The position numbers were made by a program, and so were the translations under genes. Below are positions 49,501-61,058 of a DNA stretch of 64,000 nt, piece after piece. Positions within the stretch are counted from its first letter, which is position 1. Every line of letters begins with the position of its first letter. The notes under the pieces were generated by a model. The model searched no databases. It was not told the origin of the DNA and worked only from the letters and a program-made list of their open reading frames with translations. The stretch spans positions 5,208,001 to 5,272,000 of the forward strand of contig NW_025408668.1 of the NCBI RefSeq assembly GCF_020360975.1. The letters are read 5' to 3'. Source of the stretch: Hirsutella rhossiliensis (lineage: Eukaryota > Ascomycota > Sordariomycetes > Hypocreales > Ophiocordycipitaceae).

Positions 49501-51008
49501 AGATAAAGAAGGAGACTATAGGAAAGCGGTAGAGCTAGAATACGCTTACCTACCTACGCCTCCTCTTACGTAAGAAGAAGATCTAAAAGCAGCTTTTTTA
49601 GTTAGTCTTCCTATCTTAACCCTTAAGGGGGTAGGAAAGGCACTTCTCTTAAAGGATTACCTAGCTGCCTTTTTATCCTTACTTCGAGAAGCAAAAGAAG
49701 GTATAAGGCCCGATATTAAAGAAGACTAATTTCTCCCTTATTTCGATCGTTTTTCCGACTTCTACCTAATACTAATAAAAGACGGTTCCTATAGAGCGTT
49801 TATAGTAGGCCGGCTCTTTAAGCTATAGCTATTAGCAAGGAAGGTATATAAAAGAGACCTCTTAGACCTACTAGTAAACTAAAAGCAGCTAGAAAAACAC
49901 CCTTTTAGAGACTAGTTTTTCTAGGCCTAGAAAGACCACCTAGCCTTATATAAAGAAATAGGGTCTTTTAAAGAGGTCCTTAAGGAAAAGGTAAGAGGAA
50001 AATAGGTCCTTAGCTATAAGTAGGTCTTTATCTATAAGACTAATAAATATAGCTTCCTTTAAAAGTATAAAGCCTAGCTAGTTATCTATAGGAATTAATA
50101 GGAAAAAGGGGATCTACTTACTAAGGTAACTACCTTAGTAGGGATGTCTTTTTAGACCCTTATAGCTATAGTAGTAGAGTTCGATCTCGAGCTCGATTAA
50201 ATAGATATAGTTAACGCCTTTATTAACTACCTACTTAAGGAAGAAGAAGCTATCTATATACGTCTTCTACTAAGCTTCTAATAGCTAGGAAAGGTTCTAT
50301 AGCTTAAGAAAGCTTTATACGGACTATAAAGATTACCCCTTCTTTAGTAATAGCATTTAATAGGTTCCTTTAAAGCCTTAGGCTTTACGAAAGTCCCTTA
50401 GGAACTATATATAATATAGAAGGGTAAAATTATAGTCTTTTTCTACGTCGATAATATTATCTAAGCTTACCTAAATAATAAAGAAGCTACTACTAAGGAG
50501 GCTATATAAGGCCTATAATAAAGGTATAAGATAACTAGGCTAAGGGAGCTAAAGTAGTTCCTAGGGATATAAATCCTTTAGAATAGGTCCTAATAGACTA
50601 TCTAGCTTACCTAAGACGCCTATATTAATAAGGTCGCTTATAAATTCCTCCTTAATTCCCTTAATAAGAAGCTTCCCTCTATACCTATATTAAACGAAGA
50701 GCTTTTACCTAATCCGTCCTTTTAAGCTAGGGAGTAAGAGAAATACTAATATTAATAGAAGGTAGGCTCCTTGCTTTTTTTAGCTATTTCTACTAGACCG
50801 GATATCTCTTTTACGGTCTCCTAGCTAGCTAGGTATAACTAGAATCCTAGCCCTAGGTATTAAGAAGCAGTAGATAGAGCTATCCTTTATCTCTATTTAA
50901 TAAGATTATATAGTCTACGCCTAAGAGGGCAGGGAAGGAAATAAGCTACCGAAATCTTCCTTTATTTAAGCGATTTATCCTTTACGGATAATTCCTTAGA
51001 TAGTTTAA
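46560..51008 (+). mobile_element. Element H: Ty1/copia retrotransposon remnant, 3' truncated
   Basis: One plus-strand direction carries, in copia order, a Gag-like part (about 46,590-47,300), a protease with the active-site triad preserved in LDSGTS (about 47,975), a GAG pre-integrase block with ARLSYPGPLALYKLGQ (about 48,435), integrase with PNTQAQNGGAERLRG (about 48,870), and RT with LDQMDAVNAF-like and FFYVDNII blocks (49,980-50,600). The RNase H part stops at DNSLD near 51,000, where repeat D begins. Integrase before RT identifies Ty1/copia. TAA/TAG codons from RIP break every part. Confidence 0.85.
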
Positions 51009-52350
51009 TGGGGACGAGGGTATATACCTAAAGCACGCGTAGCACGTAGCTAAGGATTAATAGAGTAATTAACTACGTAATTATCTAATTATTTAGCCTA
51101 TATATAGCTCTAAGGGCTTTAGGGTTATAAATATAAGTCTTAGAGATTTCTTTACTCTATGCCTCTTTATTTCTACTAGAGTCGCGTAACTAGCGGTATC
51201 TACTTTAAAGGGGAAAAATAAAAATTCGAATTAACTATAATTAAGGAAGATACTTAATTAAATAATCGAGGTCTTTATAACGCCTTTAAGTATACTAGGA
51301 AGAAAGATAGAGGGGGGGGGGGGGGGCTAGGGGTCTTATCCCTTTAACGGGCTAATATCTATAAGGGTATAATCTTACCCGTTAAACTCCTTCCTAGCGA
51401 CTTTCCGACCTAAGATACTAACGGAAAGGGCGCGATAATAATAGGCAAGGCTCTCTTCCCTAAGTATATAAGTAAGTAAATAAACCGTTAACGGAACTTT
51501 TCTCCTTTACTATAATCCTTTCCCTTCGCGTCCTTTATTCCTCCCTTTACCTATAAGCTACTCGTTTAGCTCTTTCCTATCTTTACTCGTATACTTCCTT
51601 CTTTAGATAATTATCTACTACCCCCCGTATACGCTCCTAAGTATTCGCGCTTATTATTCCTAGGGGCATTAAGGAAACGAGGTAGTTAGTGTCTTTACTA
51701 GTCTATAGCTTTAGGTACGGCTAGATTAAATAAGCTATAAAGTCTTATAGGCTAATCGTTATCGCGTTACTAGCAGTCCCATATAAATATATAGAATTAT
51801 AGTCGTTAATATCCTAGCGGTAGTTTTAATATATTCCTAGGTTTTTAACTCCTTTAACCTAGGAGGGTTTAAAACCTAGTATAAACCTTATAGGGACTAT
51901 AGCTAGAGAGGCTATTACTATACTTTATTTCTAAGGAGTAACGGGGCGTGCTATAGGCGTTACTAGAGTCTTTAGCCTTAGGGTAATTAACCGAGCGCCT
52001 AGTAATTTTAGGGTCCTAGGGTAAGTTAGTAGCCGGGCTATCTACCTTTCTTCCTTACTAGCTCCTTATTAAGTTATTGGCGGGGGTATAGTTATAAGTC
52101 TTTTGCTCCTTTATACGTTTAAAGGAGCCGTTAGTAGTAGGCGAGGAGTAGGCCTAATTAGCTATATATTAAAGGGGGAGAATAAAAGCGTTGTTTCTAC
52201 GTAGATAAAAGGACTAGTAGGGGCGCTTAGCTCTCTTCTTTATAGGCTCTAAGGTAGGGATCCTATCTCGAGGTTACTTAGGGAAAGGCTACTTAGTTTA
52301 GATAAGGAGCTTAATTCGGTTAACGCTTAAGATAATAAAGGACTAGGCCT
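51009..52350. repeat. Repeat D, copy 2
   Basis: Matches 20,988-22,338 over its length with a higher content of CG, so it is less mutated. It begins where the copia RNase H frame is cut and includes a long G tract (about 51,312-51,326). The sequence continues smoothly past 52,350, where copy 1 is cut, so the full D unit is longer than the shared part. Confidence 0.7.
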
Positions 52351-53960
52351 ATTCTCGATTCCCGTCGGCGTAATTAAATAGTTAAGGGTCTTTTTAAGGA
52401 GAAGTTTCGTAAAGAAACTATATATAGCTTAAGCAATTAGGTTAGGTTACTTTATAAGGGCAGCTAGCGTAAATAGCTCCTTTCTCGCTTTCCTTGCTAT
52501 ATAAGCTAGTTCTATATCTCTTTAAAGCGGTAGTCTCTATCTAGTAGGCCTATCTAAGAGGTTAACTACCTTTAGGACTTCCTAGAAGTCTTATTCTTCC
52601 TAGTCTCCTAAGATAATATAGTTATATCGGTAAATCCGCTCGCTCCTAAGAATCCTCGTAAGAAAGACTCCGCTAAAAGTCGTTAGACCTTAATTAAATA
52701 GTATCCTTTATAGTTATCTAACCCCGCTATTAAACTACTAGGAAACTCTACCGCCCTATAATATCGCTTATATATAATTAAGCTCGTTCGCCGTAATAGC
52801 TTAGATTCTATATATTAGCCTATTAATATAGCCTTTTATACTTATCCTCTTATCTAGCTTAAAGAAATACTAGTCTTAGTATAAGATCTCGTCTATCTAT
52901 AGGGCTTCTTATATTACCCTATACCTTTACTCTAAAATTACTTTAACTTTTAGGCATCGCTATTTAATTATCTTAAGGTATAGCCCGACTATACCTCTAA
53001 CCTAGTATTAGATTATTATTAAGGCTAAGTAGCTATATTCCTACCCTTCTTACTAGGCGGTATAAGGGACTAGCGTATAAGTAAAGTTATAAGGAACTTA
53101 GAGGATATAAAGAAACTACTACTATACTTATAGGAATATATAGAGTCTAGTATATTATCCCTCTTTCTAAGTATTAAAAACGACTAAGTTTCCTTCTCTA
53201 TAGTCTTAGAAGAACGCCCCTTAGTAGAGTCCCCCTTTATTTATACCTACCGAAAAGTTAATAACTCTAGTTATATACCTTCGTTTATACGTAAAGTAAC
53301 TAAGGTCGAAGGTAGGAGTAGTAAACTTAATTAGATACTCCTTATTATTTAGGTATTTATAGTACTTCTTATATCTATCTTCTATATCTTCGATAGGTTC
53401 CCCTTAGTAGTCGGTATAAACCGATAGCGGGTAAGGTAAGGGGCATACTACGTTCTTAATACCTCTTATTAAGATTTTAATTATCGCGCTAAGGCTAAAG
53501 CTTATAGCCTATCGTTTATCGATAGCTTTATAGAGAAAGTTATATATATCGATAATATACTCTTCCTAGCGGGCCTTATTCCTAGTAAATCCGTTTATCT
53601 TTTTAACGCCCTTATATATTATCCGAGCGTCTTTAAGGGTAATATCCCGCCGCCTAATAGGGCCCGTTAGTATTAGGTGCTAACGATCTCTATAGATATA
53701 CTAAGGAGGTTACTTTTACTTATAAACGTCTTATTAGTCTTAGTCTATAAACCTTTCTTTATCTTTAGCGTAGAAGCGCCCTTCGCCGCCTTTTACTTTA
53801 ACTTCGCCGTAGTAAGTAAGTAAAATAAAGCTCCTACTCTTAAATAGTAATACGCTAAAGAAGATAGCGGCATTCTTAGGGAGGTCTATAGCTAGGCCTA
53901 GGATGCTATTTAGGTTCGCCGCTATATCTTAGGAAAGGGTAGAGTAAGCGAAAGAAAGAG
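52351..53960 (-). other. Unrecognised coding-like region, RIP-mutated
   Basis: Between about 53,950 and 53,050 the minus strand has a long stretch with few stops and protein-like composition (for example PLPYPLSVYTDYQGEPIEDI and NKEYLIKFTTPTFDLSYF). I do not recognise a domain. It could be a gag or accessory gene of a transposon, or a captured host gene. Confidence 0.4.
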
Positions 53961-53999
53961 AGAAGCTAAGATTAAATAGTTAAGGTAAGTAGTTTTAAG

Positions 54000-54150
54000 T
54001 TATAACGCTAAGAGGCTAAGAGGGTATTATATATATATATAAGAGTTATATTAATAGAGGGGATTATTATAAGTAGGGAAGCGTATAGAGTATATATATA
54101 TATATATATATATATAGAAGGAAGAAGAAGGAAGGAAGAAGGAGGGTATA
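54000..54150. repeat. Low-complexity TA and purine runs
   Basis: Alternating ta runs at about 54,028-54,040 and 54,092-54,114, followed by gaagaagaaggaagg-type purine repeats. There is no coding content. Confidence 0.7.
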
Positions 54151-54439
54151 ACGAGAGGAATAAATAGTCGTTAAAGCGCGTAGTTATTAGTTACTTTAGC
54201 CGGCCTTTATAGTAGTAAAGTCTTAAGCGTATTTAAGGGTTACGCTTAAATAGCTTCTTTTACCGGTTATCGATTAAGGAGCTATTTAATCCCTGCCTTT
54301 TTCTTCTCCTCTTTACTCTTTCTATTCCTCTTCTTCCTCTTCTCTCCTTTATCTTCTTTATTTCTTTAGACCGCTACCTCTTATCTTCTCCTTTTATAGC
54401 TGCCTCTTCTTCTTTATTATATCTTATAAGACTACTAAA

Positions 54440-56280
54440 CTTAAAACTAAAGAGCTACTAGATATCGTTAACCTCTTTTTAACTACTCTTTTACGACCTT
54501 CCCTTATTACTACTACTCTTCTTACTTAAAATTATTATACTAAGGTCTTTCCTCTTTATATAGAGTACTTTTAAGTAACGACTATCTAACTTATCTAATC
54601 TCGCTTAGCTCGTTCTAACTATTTTCTTCTATAGATCTATAGTTACTTTAAGACCTAGGTTTATAGTAGAAATAATATCGGTTACTAAGGGTTTCTAATT
54701 TATATAGAAATCGCCTTTTAGTTATAGGTTCCGTTAAAAGCTCTTAATATCGTTAGGATTAAAGCGCGCGGTCGCTCCCCTCTCTCCTACTTTCTCGAGA
54801 GCACGCTAGGTCGGTATAATTAAATCGTCTTTTATACCCTTTATTATAAACGTCGGCTAGTAACCTATATCCCTATAGAAATCGCTTATCCGCGTAGATA
54901 CTTCTTTTCTTAGCTTAGTTTAAGGCGGTAAGAATACTCTTAAGTAGTCTTAATTACTTTATATAGAACTTATAATCCTTACTTTTATTAAAGGTATATT
55001 TAAACTTATTAGATAACTATAACTTCTGCTTATAAGTACGTTATATTTCCTTTTTATAAGTATATCTCTCTTTTAGGCACTACTAGCGGTTCTTACGCTA
55101 ACTACGTTTAGGATTCGACTAAAGCGCCCGTTTATAAATAGCGGTACTTCCCTAGATACTATAGGGCTACTTACGACCTTAATAGATTCGCTAACTATAT
55201 ATACGGTTATAATTTCTATACCGACCTTAAGACTAATAAATTTTACGACGAGTATATTAGTAATAAGACCGCTCCTTATCTTCTTTATAATATCCTTAAT
55301 CTCTTTAGTCCTACTAAGGATTTAGAGGAAAGGGAGGAAATTAACCTTACGCTCGTTTTACCTAGAAAGAGATTATATAGGTTTAACGAGCTCTTTCTTA
55401 AGTAATAATTAGATAGTCTTTAAGTTCGCTTTATAGTAGTCTATAATAGGTTTACTAAGAGTAGGTAGCCTTATCTAGTCGCTATCTTTAGCGGTAAAAG
55501 TTTTTCTCTTAAGGTTATATATATTTAATCTAGTAAGTCGAAAATATATTAAAATTTATCTTATAGGCGCATTTATTTTCGCTACGGCGGGTCTCCCCTT
55601 TTATAATAAAGAATAGACGTCCTTATCTATAAAGTAAAAACTCTTATTTTTAAAGGAGGTAAGTAGTAAGAATATTCGTTTTCTTACTTTATTATTTAAT
55701 TATATCTCTATTTATCTTCTTTAAGGTAGTAGAGGGTAGGTTATTATTAGGGAAGGGTAGGAAATACTATCTTTATCTACTTAGGGAGCCTTAAGTAGAA
55801 AATTTAAAACGATAAGGTAGTAGGTAGGGCGCTTATAAATATCTTAGCTACTATAGTTATCCTTCGATTAGATAGTTAGACGGTGCCTTAGTTACTAGTT
55901 AGGTTCTAGTATACTTCTTACGATAGTTATAGATTTTTATCTTTACTGCCTTTTCCTCCCTAGCTCCTTTTTACCTCCTCCTTTTCTCGTTAAATTAGCG
56001 TTTTTAAGGCTCCTATATAAAGATCCTTTTTTACTTTACTATGTTATAGTAGCTAAACCTCGATCGTATACCTTAGGCCTTTCTTAGGTATCTATAGTCG
56101 CTCTTCTTCCTCTTCCTAGCTTTAATCCTTCTAAGGTTTATTAAGGAGTCGTCGCGACTATAGTACTATTTAATCTAAGGCTTCTCTACTTAGTAGGAGT
56201 AGTAAATTATTTACTTTATCTATTATTTCTTCCTTCCTCCTCTTATCGAGAGTAATCTTATCCTAGAGCAACTAGTTATC
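54440..56280 (+). other. Second unrecognised coding-like region, RIP-mutated
   Basis: Parts of the plus strand (for example about 55,100-55,500, with NRFANYIYGYNFYTDLKTNK, and 55,430-56,280) can be read for long distances with only RIP-type stops. No domain is recognised. It sits beyond the 3' end of the minus-strand G pol. Confidence 0.35.
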
Positions 56281-59200
56281 CTTAGTAGAGCACTACTAAC
56301 CTTCCTTATCCTTTTTTAAACTTCTTTAGATACTCTCCTAAGATTATCTTATCGAGTATAATTCTATCTAAAGTCTTAATCCTATACGCCCTAGACTACT
56401 CCGAGCGTAATACTACTTAAAAGGGACCGTTCTACCTTATCTAATACTTAGCTTACCTCCCTAGATTATTTAATCGTCTTATATCGAATAGTAAGACGAG
56501 GTCTTTAAGTTATAGGCTTTCTTTCCTTATTATATACTTATTAGCTTTATCCGTCCTCTTTACTAATCGATTCCGATATCTTATTACTCTTTTCTTAGCT
56601 TCTTCTATATCTTTCTCTTTCCTTTCTAAAACTCGTACTTATACTTTAAATAATTCTTCTTTTATCTTTACTTTATCTTAGTCGATTAGTCGCTAAGTTA
56701 GGTATTCTACCTTAAGAGGTAGTACTAGTTCCTATCTATATAGTAGGTAGAAAGCTAATATTCTATAAGACTCTCTAACTACTATTCGGTCTATAAGGAT
56801 TACTTAGTTAAGGTATCTAATCTACTTACCCTTTTTCTCCGCTATTTTTATAAGCGCTATTATTAACCTTTAGTGCCCTTATTCTACTACTACGTTTACT
56901 TTTAGATTATATACCGAAGTTTAAATAACTTTAACGCTTATATCCTCTAGGATATACTTAAAGTCTTTTTTTATTTTAGGCCCTCTATCGATTATAGCGT
57001 ATAGTATTATACTATACCTATAAATAATAAAGAGTATAAATTTAGTTATAGCTCCTATAGTAATTTCTTTAACTAGGGTTACTTCTACCTATTTAATAAG
57101 GTCGTCTTATACTTTTATAAGGTATAAATACCTATAATTAGATAGTATATACTAGCTATCGAAGTAAATCTTACTTATAGGGTAGCTAGGCGCGGTCGCG
57201 GTTATAACTTCCTAGGGTCTCTTAGTCGTAAAGTATTAGTATTCTTTATAGGAAGAGATTACGCCGTAAATATCGTTCTAAAGGCTAGCCTACTAATACC
57301 TATCCTTTATAAATATATATATAACTTATCGTCCTTTATATCCTATTTACGCGTAGTACTTTACGATAATCCTTTTCCGTTCTTTTAAGTCGTCTATAAC
57401 TAGTATAGGCCCCCTTTCTTTCTTCCTAGGGAGTCGCTAAAGCTTTTAATCTTTAACGTAGAAATTTAGACTCTTTAGATATAGCTTCCTATAGTCTTAT
57501 TTAGAAAGGCCCTCCGGCCGTTTTAACGTTTAAAGGAAGTCTATAATTATCCTCGATTCCTTTAAGTAGTCCCCTTATAGCTTAGTCCCTTATACTACGT
57601 TTAAGTAAAAGTCTATAAATTCTTTAATATCGCTTTCTATTTCCCTATCTAATATATTAGAAGGTCCTTTAGGCTTTCTTAAGAGTCCGTCGGCTACGCT
57701 ATTCTTCTTACCTTTAATATATCGTATAGTAAAGTTAAAGAGGAAAATATAGCTTATCTAGTAAGTTACTATAGCTCTAAGGACGTCTTTAAGGGCACCT
57801 TTTAATTAATTAACTAAGACCTATATATTAGTTTCTAAGATAAAATATACGCCGTATAGGTATATTCTTAGTCTCTTAAGCGCACTTAATATAGCCCTAT
57901 ACTCCCTCTTTATCGTATTATATTTAGTTTCTACTAGTAACTATATTTTACTTTCGAACCTTATAGGGCGCCTCTTTCTATCGATGATTTATATTAAGAC
58001 TGCCCCCTAGCTAAGCAAGCTAGCATTATATATTAGAATAATATCTCCTCTTCCTAGGCCGACGTTAAGAGATACTAAAAAGACTAGATTAGTAATAGCT
58101 TCCTTAAGGGTAGCTATCGCTTTTATTTATTCGTCTCCTTATTCCTAATAGACTTCTTTTTTTAGTAGGTCTATAAGGGGTTTTACTAAGATAGTAAACT
58201 ATCTAATTTAGATTCGATAGTATCCTATAATACTAAGGAAAGCTCTAATATATATTATATTAAGGCATCTTATCTATTCCTTAATTTTAATAACTTTAGC
58301 TTCCGCGGGGCACCTTCTATTTATTCTATAGATATAACTAATAACTTCGGTTACTTACTAGTAGAATTTTAATTTAGCCCCTATAATTATATAACTAGAG
58401 AGTTTAACGTTAACTAAGACTTTATCGAGGTTAATAAGGTATTCGAAGATAAATCTCCTTACTCTTAGCGCTACCTCTTTATTATTATACGTCGTATCGG
58501 GCCCCTTAATACCTATATTATCGAGGAAATTCCTATAGATATTTAGTATAAGGTCTTATAGGATTCTTTATATTATCCTTATAAATTAGCTAACTAAGTT
58601 CGTAGCCCTTTAAGGGAGTATATATATACGTAAAAGGCTAATAGGTATCGCGAATATCGTTAAGTTACGGCTTTTAATATTAAGAGGGATCTAATTATAG
58701 CCTAAAAAAAGGTCTAGAAGGGAAAGGATCTTATATATTAAGAAGTAGTCGCTAAACTTATCTATATTCGGCGGTAGGTTTATATCTCTTATTATAATAG
58801 TATTTATACGTATAGCGGAATTAATTAAGCGTAGTCCTCTATCTTTCTTTACTACTAGGAAAAAAGGGTTCTTATAGGGCCTATGCCTTTTTTTAAGGAC
58901 TCCTATTTTTAGTTTAATTTTAAGGATATTAATAACTTTCTACTCTATTGCTTTTAAGATCGGGATTAAGGCTACTTACTATACCTTATATTTTATTATC
59001 TTAATAACCTATAGTAGGGCTATAGCTAGGTCGACTCTACCTCTTTCTATAAAGTCCTAGGATAACGCTACTTCCCTATTAAATAGAATACTATTAAAGA
59101 TCCGGATTTCTACCTCTATAAAAAAGCCCTTAAATTATTTATAGATTGCTTTAAGTCTTTCTTATATTAGCCGCTTTCCTTTCTATATACTTAAAAATTT

Positions 59201-60606
59201 TCCTATTAAGTATTCTAGGTAGGGTCTAAGCTATATCTTATCTTTAACGGTATTCTATTTAGTCTTTTTTTAGTTAAGGTCCCCTTTTAGCGTCGAGCTA
59301 TTTAATAGAGTATTATTAATAAGGTTAATCTTATCTACTTTTCTTTTAAAGAGAGTATTAACTCTTAGATTATATAATTTAATAGGTCGTCTCCTCCCTA
59401 TCTTAACTTTAACCTTCTAGATCTTTTAGAACTTCTTTCTAGCTTTAATAATATTTTTCTTAAATTCTCCTATAGCCTCTATAACTATAACTTTAATAAT
59501 CTCTTCTACTATCTTAGATCTAATAGCTAGAATCGCCTTATCTCCTTTATCTATAATTAATTACTATTATATTAGTACTATTAAGGGCTTGTTTACGCTA
59601 GCGTAGGCTAGGTTAAGGACTTAGTTAGCACCCCCTCTATAACTAAGGATCTTACCTCCCGGTAAGAGAATCTCGGCCGTTTAAGTATCCGTAAGGGTTT
59701 CTCTTTATAATTATTAAGTAGCTCTTAGGTTATCTTCTTTAACTTCTATTACTAAAGCCTAAAAAAAATTTCTTAGGAGCTAGGTAGCTATTTCCTATAT
59801 AGCCTCCTCGAGCTTTAGTCTTTTATATACGTTTTTATTAACTATTAAGGTCGTAGCCTAAAAGGATTTTACTATATTAACCTTATCTAGAAGCTCCTAT
59901 TTAATAGCTCCTACCGCTAGTGTAACTACCTAGATAGTACCGATCTAATATTTAACCTATATATCCTCGTTCCTTAAGGAATAATTAAATAATATACGCG
60001 CGGCTCTAATAAATAGTATGCCTAGGATAAAGGGGACTAAGACTCTATCCAGCGTAATATAAAGACGGATTAGTATCTAGGCCGTGCCTAAATAAAGATT
60101 AGTCTCTACCTCCCTAACTATATCTATAAGGGACCTAGTATATACCGTTATTAATACTCTTATTAGTAGGATTTTAAGCCTATATATATTTACGTATCTT
60201 TTAGTAATAAGGTTTCCTTTAGACCTAGTATCGATTAAAGCGCTTAGAACTTTAGCTTTCTAGCTACTAAGCTATACTTAAATATAGGGTAGGTCTTATA
60301 TATACTTAAGCGAGCGGAAAGGTATAAGGACCGTATTTATATATATTATAGGAATCGCTATAAGGTCCTTTAGAGTTATCTCTTAGTATCTTATCGAGAG
60401 TACTACTTCCTATATAATAAATTCGTCTTTCTCTAGTCTTATTACCTCTAGAGTTTATTAATTAGATAGTCCTTAAGCTAGTTACGTTACGCTAATTATA
60501 TTAGTTATAAACCTAACTTCCTTTAGTGCTTATTAGACTTCGAGGCACTTATAATCCGATTCTTTATAAGTAAGGTAAGTAAGCTTAATCGGTTCGACCT
60601 AGTATT
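56280..60606 (-). mobile_element. Element G: Ty3/gypsy pol remnant
   Basis: On the minus strand, right to left: protease with ALIDTRSKGNLITKRYV (about 60,230), RT including the catalytic box as FLDNIGIKGPDTTYNN (about 58,500), RNase H (about 57,800-58,250), integrase and its C-terminal part with RNRLVKRTDKANKYII (about 56,500) and LGEYLKKFKKG near 56,300. The order is Ty3/gypsy. The upstream (gag) end is cut at 60,606 by the LTR of A3. Stops throughout. Confidence 0.8.
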
Positions 60607-61058
60607 TATTACGACTACGGCTACTAGGCCGCTAACGGTCGACCGCGTTAAGCACGTAATATGGTCTAACGGATAAATAGTCGGCACGACTATCTAATAG
60701 ATATAGGATCGAGGGGATCGCAGAGATCTAAGTAATCTAGGATTAGTAGGATTACTACGCTCTATACAATCTAATATTAGGGATTATAGCTAGGCCTATA
60801 ATCTAAAGATAGTCTCTACGGGTATATATAGCTACCTACTTTTACTCCTTTAGATAGATAGCTCTCTAGCTTTTAATATAGATCTTTATTACGATTCTAT
60901 CTCTAATTCTAATCACCTAGTTATAGTCTACGGTCTACGACCTCCGACTTATTACTAACGTAATATACTTATTATTGCTTAGACCACGCCCTATTATATC
61001 TGCTAATATAAACCCCTTAATAGGTTTATCCCTTAGGAATAACACCGGTCGTTATACG
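60607..61058 (+). repeat. 5' LTR of A3
   Basis: 452 bp; the first about 170 bp share the variant U3 of A2's 5' LTR, the remainder matches the A1 LTRs. It ends at gttatacg before ttaaaagctc. Confidence 0.78.
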
